The position numbers and the translations under genes were made by a program. Under the pieces are notes generated by a model. The model had not been told where the DNA came from. It was given only the letters and a program-made list of their open reading frames with translations, and did no database searches. This document shows, in pieces, positions 44,945 to 53,693 of a stretch of DNA of 64,000 nucleotides. The DNA comes from Cellulomonas xylanilytica (GTDB lineage Bacteria; Actinomycetota; Actinomycetes; Actinomycetales; Cellulomonadaceae): contig NZ_BJUB01000015.1 of assembly GCF_007989805.1 (NCBI RefSeq), forward strand, positions 1 to 64,000, in the 5' to 3' direction. Numbering within the stretch: position 1 is the stretch's first letter; each line of letters starts with the position of its first letter.

Positions 44945-45952
44945 TCAGCTGGCGCGCTGGCGCGCCACCTCGAACAGGGCGATGCCCGCGGCCACGCCGG
45001 CGTTCAGCGACTCCACGGCCGACGCGATCGGGATGGACGCGATGGCGTCGCACTGCTCACGGACCAGCCGCGACAGACCCTTGCCCTCGGAGCCCACCAC
45101 GAGCACCAACGGGTCGGTCGCGTACGGCAGGTCGGAGATCGACACGTCGCCGCCACCGTCCAGCCCGACGACGAACACGCCCGCCGACTTCAGGCCCTGC
45201 AGGGTGCGCACGAGGTTGGTCACCCGGGCGACCGGCACGCGCGCCGCCGCACCCGCGGACACCTTCCACGCCGACGCCGTCACGCCCGCCGCCCGCCGCT
45301 CCGGCACCAGCACGCCGTGCGCGCCGAACGCACCCGCGGACCGCAGCACGGCACCGAGGTTGCGGGGGTCGGTCACGCCGTCGAGCGCGACGATCAGCGC
45401 CGGCCGGTCGGTCTCCGCGGCCGCGTCCAGCAGGTCGTCGTCGTCCGCGTACGCGTACGGCGGCACCTGGATGGCGACGCCCTGGTGGACCGACCCGTCC
45501 GTGAGGCGGTCCAGCTCGGCGCGGCTGACCTCGAGCAGCGGGTAGTTCGAGTTGCCCGCGACGCTGATGATCTCGCGCGTGCGGTCGTCCGCCTCCAGGC
45601 GGGACGCGATGTACACCGTCGACACGGGGATGCCCGCGCGGAGCGCCTCGACGACCGAGTTCCGGCCGGAGACGATCTCGTGCGTCGAGCTCTTGCGCCC
45701 GCCCTTCGACCCCGCGGCACTGCGGCTCGCCCCGGCCGACTGGCGGCCCGAGGTGCCACGCGTGCCGGCGACCGCCCGACGCTCGGCGGCGAGCTTCGCC
45801 TTGTGAGCGGGGTGGTACTCGCGGTCCTCCGCCTTGGGGGTCGGCCCCTTGCCCTCGAGGGACCGGCGGTTCTTGCCGCCCGTGCCCGCGCTGGCGACCT
45901 TCTTCGAGCCGCCCTTGCGGACGGCGCCGCGACGCTCAGAGTTTCCGGCCAT
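44945..45952 (-). CDS. rlmB: 23S rRNA 2'-O-methyltransferase, RlmB/TrmH (SpoU) family
   Basis: 335 residues. A basic, disordered N-terminal extension of about 85 residues precedes a substrate-binding domain (about 90-165, STHEIVSGRNSVVEALRAG) and a SPOUT knot domain (about 175-335). The AdoMet-site motifs are LDGVTDPRNLGAVLRSA, LVVGSEGKGLSRLV and IPIASAVESLNAGVAAGI. Methylates G2251-type ribose in 23S rRNA. Starts 109 bp after cysS on the same strand, the cysS-rlmB order typical of actinobacteria. Confidence 0.94.
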   Translation of the reverse strand: MAGNSERRGAVRKGGSKKVASAGTGGKNRRSLEGKGPTPKAEDREYHPAHKAKLAAERRAVAGTRGTSGRQSAGASRSAAGSKGGRKSSTHEIVSGRNSVVEALRAGIPVSTVYIASRLEADDRTREIISVAGNSNYPLLEVSRAELDRLTDGSVHQGVAIQVPPYAYADDDDLLDAAAETDRPALIVALDGVTDPRNLGAVLRSAGAFGAHGVLVPERRAAGVTASAWKVSAGAAARVPVARVTNLVRTLQGLKSAGVFVVGLDGGGDVSISDLPYATDPLVLVVGSEGKGLSRLVREQCDAIASIPIASAVESLNAGVAAGIALFEVARQRAS

Positions 45953-46061
45953 GGTCAGTTCTCCTGTCGGTGGTCGAGCCGGTCCGGCGCTCCCGATCGG
46001 GTGCGTACGCGGACCAGCCCTCCTCGGTGATGTGGTCTCGTGCGTGCTGGTGCACGGCGGA

Positions 46062-47495
46062 TCAGTCCTCGGTCCGCGCGGCCAGCGACCAGCGCGCCCC
46101 AGAAGGCGAGTCCTCGACGACGATGCCGGCCGCGGCCAGGCGGTCACGGATCGCGTCGGACGTGGCGAAGTCCCGGGCGGCACGGGCCTGCGCACGTGCC
46201 TCCAGCTCGGCGGCGACGACGGACTCCAGCGCCCGGGCGTACCGCGCGTCGCTGCCGTGGGCACGCCACTGGCTGCCGCCGGGGTCGAGGCCGAGCACGT
46301 CGAGCATCGCGCGGAGCTTGACCAGGACGTTGCGGGTCCCACCGAGGTTGCCGCTCGCGAGGGCAGAGTTGCCGGTGCGCAAATGCTCGTGCACCACGGC
46401 GAGCGCGGCGGGCACGTTCAGGTCGTCGTTCATCGCCGCCACGAAGTCCGCGGGCAGCGGTGCCTCTGCGACCTCGACGTCGTCCACCGTCCCCACCTTC
46501 TCGGCCGCGCGCTCGACGAACCCCGCCAGCCGGTCCCAGGTGGCCTCGGCCTCGCGCAAGGTGTCGTCGGTCCACTCCAGCATCGAGCTGTACTGCACGG
46601 CCGTCATGGCGTAGCGCAGGACCGCCGCGCGCTCCTTGGCCAGCACCGTGGTGACCAGCAGCCCGTTGCCGAGCGACTTGCTCATCTTGGCGCCGCTCTG
46701 CGTGACCCAGCCGTTGTGCAGCCAGTACTGCGCGAACCCGTAGCCGGCGGCCCGCGACTGGGCCTGCTCGTTCTCGTGGTGCGGGAAGCGCAGGTCGAGC
46801 CCGCCCCCGTGGATGTCGAAGGCCTCGCCGAGGTACCGCTGCGCCATCGCCGAGCACTCGAGGTGCCAACCGGGCCGACCGCGGCCGAACGGCGTCTCCC
46901 ACGACGCGGTCTCCGGCTCACCGGGCTTGGCGGCCTTCCAGAGCGCGAAGTCCCGGGGGTCCCGCTTCGCGTCGTCGTCGACCGTGCCGTCGGGTGCGGG
47001 GATCATGTCGTCGACCCGCTGGTTGGTCAGGGCGCCGTACTCGGGGTAGCTGCGGACGTCGAACCACACGTCGCCGGGGCCGGTCCTGTACGCGTGACCG
47101 GTCTCGACCAGCCGGTCCATCAGCTCGACCATCGCCGGCACGTGGCCCGTCGCGCGCGGCTCGTAGCTGGGCGGCAGCACGCCGAGGGCGTCGTAGGCCG
47201 CGGTGAACGCGCGCTCGTTGGTGGCGGCCCACGCCCACCACGGCTCACCCGCGTCGGCGGCCTTGGCCAGGATCTTGTCGTCGATGTCGGTGACGTTGCG
47301 CACCAGGGTCACGCGGTGGCCCGTGCGACGCAGCCAGCGGACCAGCACGTCGAACGCGATGCCCGACCGGAGGTGCCCGATGTGCGGTGGCGCCTGCACC
47401 GTGGCCCCGCACAGGTAGATGCCCACCTCGTTCGGCACGAGTGGGACGAAGTCACGCACCGTCCGGGTCGCGGTGTCGAAGAGGCGCAGGGTCAC
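46062..47495 (-). CDS. cysS: cysteinyl-tRNA synthetase
   Basis: 477 residues, class I. Charges tRNA-Cys. Zn-site Cys in YLCGATVQ, HIGH motif PHIGHLRSG, NVTDIDDKIL, GWHLECSAMAQRYLG with the second Zn Cys, HHENEQAQS, and the KMSKS loop AKMSKSLGN. The GWHLECSAM and HGGGLDLRFPHHENE segments are characteristic of CysRS rather than MshC. GTG/ATG at 47495. Confidence 0.97.
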   Translation of the reverse strand: MTLRLFDTATRTVRDFVPLVPNEVGIYLCGATVQAPPHIGHLRSGIAFDVLVRWLRRTGHRVTLVRNVTDIDDKILAKAADAGEPWWAWAATNERAFTAAYDALGVLPPSYEPRATGHVPAMVELMDRLVETGHAYRTGPGDVWFDVRSYPEYGALTNQRVDDMIPAPDGTVDDDAKRDPRDFALWKAAKPGEPETASWETPFGRGRPGWHLECSAMAQRYLGEAFDIHGGGLDLRFPHHENEQAQSRAAGYGFAQYWLHNGWVTQSGAKMSKSLGNGLLVTTVLAKERAAVLRYAMTAVQYSSMLEWTDDTLREAEATWDRLAGFVERAAEKVGTVDDVEVAEAPLPADFVAAMNDDLNVPAALAVVHEHLRTGNSALASGNLGGTRNVLVKLRAMLDVLGLDPGGSQWRAHGSDARYARALESVVAAELEARAQARAARDFATSDAIRDRLAAAGIVVEDSPSGARWSLAARTED

Positions 47496-47580
47496 CGGTC
47501 AAGGCTACCGGGGCGCAACCCTCCCGCCTTCCGCCCCCCGACCAGCCCACCCGCACCCTCGGACGTCGCGTACGTAGCAC

Positions 47581-47714
47581 CGGGACGTCCGCACATTCGA
47601 GCGCCAGAGCGCTCAGATCCTCGGACGCCACGCAGCCATCAGCGGGACGTCCGCACGTTCGAGCGCCAGGGCGCTCAGATCGTCGGACGCTACGCAGCCA
47701 TCAGCGGGACGTCG
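47581..47714. repeat. 62-bp tandem repeat, two copies plus partial
   Basis: Two 62-bp units begin at 47581 and 47643 with five mismatches between them, and a third begins at 47705 and breaks off after about 10 bp. A degraded version precedes the first. Each unit contains GAGCGC-N4-GCGCTC, a 6-bp hairpin. The array lies in the 247-bp spacer between cysS and the downstream end of the aldolase gene. The unit length is not a multiple of three, so it is not a coding repeat. Confidence 0.9.
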
Positions 47715-47742
47715 GGGTGCGACCGGGTGGCTGCGGTGGCGG

Positions 47743-48927
47743 TCAGCCGAACGTGTGGTGCTCGCCGCGGTAGGTGGGGACCGTGGACTCGATCGTCGCG
47801 CCGCGGACCAGGTGGACCTCGTCGAACCGCTCCATGACCTCGCCGGCCTTGGCGTGCCGGAACCAGACGCGGTCACCCACCCGCAGGTCCGCACCGCTGG
47901 ACAGCCGCAGCGGCGTCTGCACCTCGCCGGCACCCTCCCGGCTGGTCAGCGCCAGCCCGGCGGGCCACACGGGCCGCGGCTGACGGGACTTGGTGGCGGG
48001 CCCGGACGCGATGTACCCGCCGCCGAACACGGTCGCGAAGCCGGGGCCGGGGACGCGGACGACGTCGAGCCCGAAGAACGCGGCCGGACGGGGTGTGAAC
48101 GAGCGGTAGGCGTCGAAGAGGGTGGGCACGAACAGGCCGGAGCCGGCGGTGACCTCGGTGACGACGGGGTCCGAGGCGCTGGAGGCCACCGAGCCGGAGC
48201 CGCCGGAGTTGACCAGCGACAGCTCGTGGCCGACGGCGGACTGCACGGCGTCGACGACGGCGGCGCGGCGCACGGCCAGGTCCCGGATCGACAGCCGCTT
48301 GACGGCGCGGACGGCGGCGGAGGAGTCGGGCAGGCCGGCCACCTGGGCCTCGTAGAACATCACGCCGACCACGTCGACGCCGGCGCGGCGCGCGATCACC
48401 GCGGCGAGCCCGCCCGCGTCGGCGGCGGAGTGCACCGGCGAGCGCCGGACGCCGAGGTGCGCGGCCAGCGGGCCGACCCGCAGCTTGAGCGAGGCGTCGA
48501 CGTCGATGCAGAGGCGCAGCGTGGTGCCGTGGGCCTCGGCGGCCCGGGCGGCCAGCTCGACCTGCGCGGCGTCGTCGACCATGAGCGTGACCGCGCGGGC
48601 GGCGACGGGGTCCGCGGCGAGGGCGTCGAGCGCCCCGGTGTCCACGCTCGGGTAGCCCAGCAGGACGTCGTCGACCCCCTGGGCGACGAGCCACAGGGCC
48701 TCGCGGACGGAGTAGCCCATGACGCCGGCGAACCCGGGGAGCGCGAGCACGCGGTCGAGCACGTGCCGGACGCGCACGGACTTGCTGGCCACGCGGATCG
48801 GCGTGCCGCCGGCCCGGTCCACGAGGTCGGCGGCGTTGGCGTCGAGCGCGTCGAGGTCCACCACGGCCAGGGGCGCGGCCAGGCCCTGCGTCGCCTCGTC
48901 GAGACGCTCGCCGAGGGTGCGGGTCAT
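47743..48927 (-). CDS. amino acid deaminase/aldolase (D-threonine-aldolase/alanine-racemase-like fold)
   Basis: 394 residues, fold-type III PLP enzyme. N-terminal TIM barrel with PLP Lys in IRVASKSVRVRHV, substrate/phosphate region GVMFYEAQVAG and VNSGGSGSV, and a C-terminal D-serine-dehydratase-like domain (RPVWPAGLALTSREGAGEVQTPL, VWFRHAKAGEVMERFDE) whose His and Cys/Asp positions bind metal in relatives. Probable substrate is a D-beta-hydroxy amino acid, but the exact reaction is open. Last gene of a tetR-MFS-aldolase operon, overlapping the transporter by 4 bases. Confidence 0.82.
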   Translation of the reverse strand: MTRTLGERLDEATQGLAAPLAVVDLDALDANAADLVDRAGGTPIRVASKSVRVRHVLDRVLALPGFAGVMGYSVREALWLVAQGVDDVLLGYPSVDTGALDALAADPVAARAVTLMVDDAAQVELAARAAEAHGTTLRLCIDVDASLKLRVGPLAAHLGVRRSPVHSAADAGGLAAVIARRAGVDVVGVMFYEAQVAGLPDSSAAVRAVKRLSIRDLAVRRAAVVDAVQSAVGHELSLVNSGGSGSVASSASDPVVTEVTAGSGLFVPTLFDAYRSFTPRPAAFFGLDVVRVPGPGFATVFGGGYIASGPATKSRQPRPVWPAGLALTSREGAGEVQTPLRLSSGADLRVGDRVWFRHAKAGEVMERFDEVHLVRGATIESTVPTYRGEHHTFG

Positions 48928-50165
48928 GCACCCGCTCCCGCGGTGACGGGGGTGCCGGTACGGCGGGTGACGCCGAAGCGGCCTGCGAGGACGGCCACGA
49001 CGACGATCAGCACGATCGGGACGACGAACCCGTACTGCAGCGAGGACGTGCTCCCGATGGCTCCGACCAGCACGCCACCGAGGACCGCGCCGACGTAGTT
49101 GAACACGTTGAGCCGCGCCACGACCGCGTCCGCGTGCCCGGGCGCGAGGTCCCCGGCCGCCGAGAAGCAGAGGGGCGCGATCACGCCGAGCCCGGCACCG
49201 GCCACCGCGAAGCCGGCCAGGCCCGCCCACGGGCCGGGGGCGAGGACGACGAGCACGAGGCCTGCCGCGCCGACGAGCGCGCCGGTCCGCAGCACGACCA
49301 CGCGGCCCCACCGCCGCACGAGCGGGTCACCGGCGAGGCGGGACGCGAGCGTCGTCGTGAGGTAGGCGGCATAGCCCAGGGGCGCGAAGGACGCGGCGGC
49401 CAGCAGGACGTCGCCGAGGTAGATGGTGCTCCAGGTGGAGATCGCGGTGTCGGCGACGTAGAACGCGACGACGCCCAGCCCGAGCAGGAGGACGGCACCC
49501 CACGGCACGACGCCCTTGCCCCCACCCGAGCCGGGGACGGCCAGCGCCTCGTCGGGCGTCGCGACGCCGTCGGCACGGACCGGGATGGTGACCCGCCACC
49601 CGGCGCGAAGCACCCCCACGGCGGCGAGGACGGCGACCAGCGTCCCTGCGAGCAGCGCGACGGCGACCGGGTCGGTCGGGGTCCGACCGACCGTGGCCGC
49701 GACGAACACGGCGCCGGCGATCCCGCCGACGGACCAGGACGCGTAGAACCCGGTGAGCAGGGACCGCCCGTACTCGCGCTGGATGGCCACCGCCTGCATG
49801 TTGGTGCCGGCGTCGACCATGCCGAGGCCGATGCCGTACACCGCGAACCCGAGGGCGAGGACGGCGAAGACGGGCGCCACGGCGGCGACCACGACAGCCG
49901 TGGCCACGGTCAGCAGCCCGGCGCCCAGGACGACCCGGCTGCCTCCGGCGGTCCGCGCGACGCGGTCGGCGACCACGGTGCCGACCGCGGCCATGAGGCA
50001 CACACCGAGCACGACGAGGGTGACCTGCCCGTCGTCGATGCCGTACCGGTCCTTGAAGCCCTCCAGGCTGGTCAGGACGGTGGCGTACGCGAACCCCTGG
50101 CCGGCGAAGCCGGCGGAGACCGCGATGCGTGCCCGACGCGCCGGCTGCGCCGCCGGGTCGCTCAC
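48924..50165 (-). CDS. major facilitator superfamily transporter
   Basis: 413 residues with 12 predicted TM helices. Start GTG 50165 (MSDPAAQPARRARIAVSAGFAGQGF) overlaps the tetR stop by 4 bases. YGIGLGMVDAGTNMQAVAIQREYGRSLLTGFYASWSVGGIAGA is typical of fucose-permease/YfkF-like MFS proteins of the 12-TM group. The direction of transport is unknown. Its operon partners suggest uptake or export of an amino-acid-like or sugar-acid compound handled by the aldolase. Confidence 0.88.
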   Translation of the reverse strand: MSDPAAQPARRARIAVSAGFAGQGFAYATVLTSLEGFKDRYGIDDGQVTLVVLGVCLMAAVGTVVADRVARTAGGSRVVLGAGLLTVATAVVVAAVAPVFAVLALGFAVYGIGLGMVDAGTNMQAVAIQREYGRSLLTGFYASWSVGGIAGAVFVAATVGRTPTDPVAVALLAGTLVAVLAAVGVLRAGWRVTIPVRADGVATPDEALAVPGSGGGKGVVPWGAVLLLGLGVVAFYVADTAISTWSTIYLGDVLLAAASFAPLGYAAYLTTTLASRLAGDPLVRRWGRVVVLRTGALVGAAGLVLVVLAPGPWAGLAGFAVAGAGLGVIAPLCFSAAGDLAPGHADAVVARLNVFNYVGAVLGGVLVGAIGSTSSLQYGFVVPIVLIVVVAVLAGRFGVTRRTGTPVTAGAGA

Positions 50166-50794
50166 GCGGGGGTCGCGGCGGCGTCGGCGTCGACCGGGGC
50201 GGGGACGGCCATCGTGGCGAGGAACCGGCCGAAGCCCTGCAGCCCGCTGCGCGCGGCCTCGCTGTCGCCGTCGACGAGCCACGCCAGCGAGAAGCCGTCG
50301 ACGACCGCGACGATCGTGCGCGCGAGGGTCCCGCGCGGCACCGACCACCCGACGTGGGCGGACCGCTCCACCAGGTTCAGGACCTGCTCGGCGGCGGCCC
50401 ACTGGCCGCGGTACTGCTCGATGGCGACCTGGTTCAGCTCGCTGTGCCGCAGCGACGACGTCGTCAGCTCGTAGCTCAGCAGCTGGGGGCCCCGGGACTC
50501 CTTGATGCCGGTCCAGAGGGCGTCGATGATCCCCTCGATGACGGACTCGGGGTCTTCCTTCTCCACGGGCAGCTCGCCCAGGCTGCGTTCGAGGTTGGCC
50601 GCGGTGATGGCGTGGGCCATCGCGCGCAGGAGCTCGTCCTTGTCCTGGAAGCAGTAGTGCACGACACCCAGCGAGACTCCGGCCTCGGCGGCCACGGCGC
50701 GCACGGTGGCGGCGTCGATACCGTCCCGGCTCGCGACGGCGAGCGCAGCCTCGATGAGCTGCTCACGCCTCTCGGCCACGGGCAAGCGGTTCAT
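50162..50794 (-). CDS. TetR-family regulator, BetI-like
   Basis: 210 residues from ATG 50794 (a GTG 3 nt upstream is an alternative). N-terminal helix-turn-helix: REQLIEAALAVASRDGIDAATVRAVAAEAGVSLGVVHYCFQDKDELL. The C-terminal domain resembles the BetI/TetR_C_6 group. First gene of the operon with the MFS transporter and aldolase. The 160-bp divergent spacer to the lactone oxidase contains several palindromes built from CAAGTGC/GCACTTG and GTCAAG/CTTGAC, its likely binding sites. Confidence 0.88.
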   Translation of the reverse strand: MNRLPVAERREQLIEAALAVASRDGIDAATVRAVAAEAGVSLGVVHYCFQDKDELLRAMAHAITAANLERSLGELPVEKEDPESVIEGIIDALWTGIKESRGPQLLSYELTTSSLRHSELNQVAIEQYRGQWAAAEQVLNLVERSAHVGWSVPRGTLARTIVAVVDGFSLAWLVDGDSEAARSGLQGFGRFLATMAVPAPVDADAAATPA

Positions 50795-50867
50795 CACAGG
50801 GTTCCCCTCCCTCTAGCGACGGCCCCACCGGCCGACACCGCCCGGTGGGCGAGGCCGACGCCTCCCC

Positions 50868-50921
50868 CAAGTGCACAGTTCAATAGCACTTGTCACGATA
50901 GTCAAGGACTTGACGCACTTG
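50868..50921. promoter_or_regulatory. palindrome cluster between tetR and the lactone oxidase gene
   Basis: CAAGTGC-N11-GCACTTG (50868-50874 with 50886-50892), GTCAAG-GA-CTTGAC (50901-50914) and a further GCACTTG (50915-50921) lie in the spacer between divergent genes. The A/T-rich tract here is unusual for the window and must hold both promoters. Probable TetR operator region. Confidence 0.6.
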
Positions 50922-50956
50922 ACTTGGACAATCGACCAGGACGACCCTTCATCATT

Positions 50957-52309
50957 ATGGGGAGACTGACGGCATCTGGCGACTGGCAGAACTGGGCGCG
51001 CACCGCGCGTGCGACGCCTCGCCGCGTGCTGCACCCCCGTGACCTGCAAGAACTCTCCTCGGCGGTGCGTTCCGGGGTGGCCGACGGCCTGCACGTGCGC
51101 GCGGTCGGGGCGGGTCATTCCTTCACCCCCGTCGCGGTCACCGACGGGGTCCACATCCGTCTGGACTCGTTGGACGCGTTCGAGCGTGTCGCTCCCCAGC
51201 CGGACGGCACGACGCACGTCACGGTCGGCGCCGGCATCCGGCTCGGAGCGTTGAACGCCCTCCTGGCGGAGCACGGCCTCGCCATGCGCAACCTCGGCGA
51301 CATCGACAAGCAGTCGGTCGCCGGGGCCATCTCGACCGGCACGCACGGCACCGGCGCGAAGCTGGGCGGGCTGGCCACGCAGGTCGTCGGCGCCCGGCTG
51401 GTCACCGCCACCGGCCAGGTGGTCGAGACGTCGCCGACGCAGCAGCCGGAGCTGTTCGAGCTCGCCCGGCTCGGCCTGGGCAGCGTCGGCGTGCTCGCCG
51501 CCGTGACCCTCGAGGTGGTCCCGGCGTACCGCCTGGAGGCACGCGAGGAGCCGTGGGCGCTGGAGGAGGTCCTCGAGCAGCTGGACGGCCCCGACGGCCT
51601 CGTCGAGAGCAACGACCACTTCGAGTTCTACTGGTTCCCGCACACGCGCCGGGCGCTGACCAAGCGCAACAACCGCGTGGCCGACGACGTCGTGGTCCCC
51701 CTGCCGCGGCTGCGCGGGTGGGTCGACGACGAGCTGCTGTCCAACGCCGTGTTCTCGCTGGCCAACGGCGTCGCCACGCTGCTCCCGTCGACGACCGCGT
51801 CGATCAACGGGATCGCCGCCCGGGCCCTGTCCTCGCGCCGCTACACCGCCCCGTCGGCCGACGTGTTCGTCTCCCACCGCCGCGTGCGGTTCCGCGAGAT
51901 GGAGTATGCGGTCCCGCGCGAGCACCTGGTGCAGGTGCTGCACGAGATCGACGCCTGGATCGAGTCGAGCGGCGAGCGTGTGCCGTTCCCCGTCGAGGTG
52001 CGGTTCGCCGCCGCCGACGACCTGTGGCTGTCCACCGCGCACGGCCGCGAGACCGCGTACGTCGCGGTGCACCAGTACCTGCGGCTGCCGTACGCGCGCT
52101 ACTTCGCGGCCGTCGAGCGGATCGTGGCCCAGGTGGGTGGCCGGCCGCACTGGGGCAAGATGCACTGGCTCGAGGCCGAGCAGCTGGCCGCCCTGTACCC
52201 CCGCTTCGCCGACGCCCAGCGCGTCCGCGCGGAGGCCGACCCGGACGGCGTCTTCAGCAACCCGTACCTGGACCGTCTCCTGGGCCCGGGTGAGCGCCGC
52301 GCGGCGTAG
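50957..52309 (+). CDS. FAD-linked sugar-1,4-lactone oxidase (D-arabinono-lactone oxidase family)
   Basis: 450 residues. The FAD-binding VAO-type domain (about 10-180) has VGAGHSFTPVAVTDG and DIDKQSVAGAISTGTHG. The ALO C-terminal domain (about 190-440) ends with HWGKMHWL, the HWxK active-site motif of aldonolactone oxidases. Oxidises a sugar 1,4-lactone such as L-gulono- or D-arabinonolactone, or a related alditol. ATG 50957; no clear SD precedes it, so it may be leaderless or weakly initiated. The stop codon lies inside the first unit of a 33-bp repeat. Confidence 0.9.
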   Translation: MGRLTASGDWQNWARTARATPRRVLHPRDLQELSSAVRSGVADGLHVRAVGAGHSFTPVAVTDGVHIRLDSLDAFERVAPQPDGTTHVTVGAGIRLGALNALLAEHGLAMRNLGDIDKQSVAGAISTGTHGTGAKLGGLATQVVGARLVTATGQVVETSPTQQPELFELARLGLGSVGVLAAVTLEVVPAYRLEAREEPWALEEVLEQLDGPDGLVESNDHFEFYWFPHTRRALTKRNNRVADDVVVPLPRLRGWVDDELLSNAVFSLANGVATLLPSTTASINGIAARALSSRRYTAPSADVFVSHRRVRFREMEYAVPREHLVQVLHEIDAWIESSGERVPFPVEVRFAAADDLWLSTAHGRETAYVAVHQYLRLPYARYFAAVERIVAQVGGRPHWGKMHWLEAEQLAALYPRFADAQRVRAEADPDGVFSNPYLDRLLGPGERRAA

Positions 52310-52381
52310 CCCTGCGCGGGTAGAAGGCACAGCGCGGCGTAGCCCTGCGCGGGTAGAAGGCACAGCGCGGCGTAGCCCTGC
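52299..52381. repeat. 33-bp tandem repeat, 2.5 copies, spanning a stop codon
   Basis: Identical 33-bp units start at 52299 and 52332, and a third is cut at 17 bp (52365-52381). The first unit includes the last codons and TAG of the lactone oxidase, so the array looks like a slippage duplication of the gene end. It fills the whole gap to the convergent lacI-family gene. Confidence 0.95.
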
Positions 52382-52387
52382 CTCGCC

Positions 52388-53401
52388 CTACCGCCGCGCG
52401 ACCGTCGAGCCGCGGATCACCAGGCGGCCCGCCACGTACTCGGTGCCCGACCCGAGCTCCACGCCGTCGAGCGCGGCGAACACCCGCTGGGCTGCAGTGC
52501 GTCCGAGCTGCTGCAGGTTGGCGTCGATGCTGGTCAGCTCGGGACGGGAGTTGGTGGTCAGCACCTCCCAGTTGTCGAACCCCATGACCGCGAGGTCGTC
52601 GGGCACGGCGCGGCGCAGGTCGCGGGCGGTGTCGAGGGCACCGCGGGCGATCTGGTCGGAGCCGCACAGGATGGCGTCGAGGTCGGGGTGCCGGGCGAGC
52701 AGCACGGCGGCGGCGTCGCGGCCCCAGCCCTCGGACCACTCGCTGAACATGACGTCGCCGACGAGGTCGAGGCCGGCGGCGTGCAGGCCGGCGCGGACGC
52801 CCTCGGCCCGGTCGCGCGCGGCGGCGTAGGCGGGCTCGCCGGTGATGTGCGCGATGCGGGTGCGTCCGCAGGCGAGCAGGTGCTCGACGGCGACGCGGCC
52901 GGCGTGCACGTTGTCGGGGGTGATCGACAGGTCGGACGGGTCGTCGGACGGCGCGTACGCGTAGACGACGGGGACGGGGATGGCGTGCCCGAGGGAGGGC
53001 CGGGGGTCGGTCTGCCGGCCGACGACGATGAGGCCGTCGACACGGCGGCTGAGCAGCGCGCGCAGGTGGTACTGCTCGCGGATGGCGTCCCCGCGGGCGT
53101 CGCAGAGGAAGACGTTGACCTGGCCGGCGCCGAACGCGTCCTCGGCGCCCATGAGGATCGGGATGACGAACCGGCCCTCGAGGTCGCTGGTGAGCAGGCC
53201 GACGGTCCCGGTGCGCCCGGCGAGCAGGCCGCGGGCGAGCGGGTTGGGGCTGAACGAGAGCTGTTCGGCGGCCTCGACGACCCGCTGCCGGGTGGTCTCC
53301 CTGACCTGGTCGCGCCCGTTCAGCGCCTTGGAGGCGGTGGCCACGGAGACGCCGGCGAGGCGCGCCACGTCGGAGAGCGTCACCGCGCGTGCCTGGGCCA
53401 C
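52388..53401 (-). CDS. LacI-family transcriptional repressor
   Basis: 337 residues. N-terminal helix-turn-helix VTLSDVARLAGVSVATASKALNGRDQV, hinge helix NPLARGLLAGRT, and a periplasmic-binding-protein-like effector domain (about 65-330). Divergent from the arabinoside transport/GH127 operon, whose promoter carries a GAAAA-CC-TTTTC palindrome. The likely inducer is arabinose or an arabino-oligosaccharide. GTG start. Confidence 0.92.
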   Translation of the reverse strand: MAQARAVTLSDVARLAGVSVATASKALNGRDQVRETTRQRVVEAAEQLSFSPNPLARGLLAGRTGTVGLLTSDLEGRFVIPILMGAEDAFGAGQVNVFLCDARGDAIREQYHLRALLSRRVDGLIVVGRQTDPRPSLGHAIPVPVVYAYAPSDDPSDLSITPDNVHAGRVAVEHLLACGRTRIAHITGEPAYAAARDRAEGVRAGLHAAGLDLVGDVMFSEWSEGWGRDAAAVLLARHPDLDAILCGSDQIARGALDTARDLRRAVPDDLAVMGFDNWEVLTTNSRPELTSIDANLQQLGRTAAQRVFAALDGVELGSGTEYVAGRLVIRGSTVARR

Positions 53402-53460
53402 GGGACCACCTCCTCGGGGGCGACAGCGGTTGGTGCTCGAACTGTAACCGCCGCGACCCG

Positions 53461-53504
53461 TTGACGCGCCAGCCCCCGCCGCCCTATCTTCAGAAAACCT
53501 TTTC
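53461..53504 (+). promoter_or_regulatory. arabinoside operon promoter and LacI operator
   Basis: TTGACG (53461-53466) and TATCTT (53485-53490), 18 bp apart, form a good sigma-70-type promoter. The palindrome GAAAA-CC-TTTTC (53493-53504) sits at the start point, ideal for repression by the divergent LacI protein. The transcript would have a leader of about 190 nt, with a small hairpin at 53648-53665 (GGTGCC arms). Confidence 0.65.
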
Positions 53505-53693
53505 GGCTCGTTTCGGGATCGGGCCGGTTCGGCGGAGGCTTCCAGGTGCGCACGTCAGCGCCGTGGAGACACCGTCCTACCGGCCGGTGCACCCCGTCCG
53601 ATCTCCGGTAGCCGACAAGGGGTTTCGCCCTTGGACAGATCCCCCGAGGTGCCGACGACGGCACCCGCTCGACGAAGAGCACGAGGAGACGAC

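Noticed and set aside
47581..47714. Short CRISPR-like array
   Set aside because: There are only two full units without distinct spacers, and no cas genes; it is a plain tandem repeat.
52299..52387. Minus-strand repeat peptide encoded by the 33-bp repeats
   Set aside because: The frame reads an 11-residue repeat upstream of other shadow sequence with no start context; the array is better explained as a duplication of the lactone oxidase gene end.
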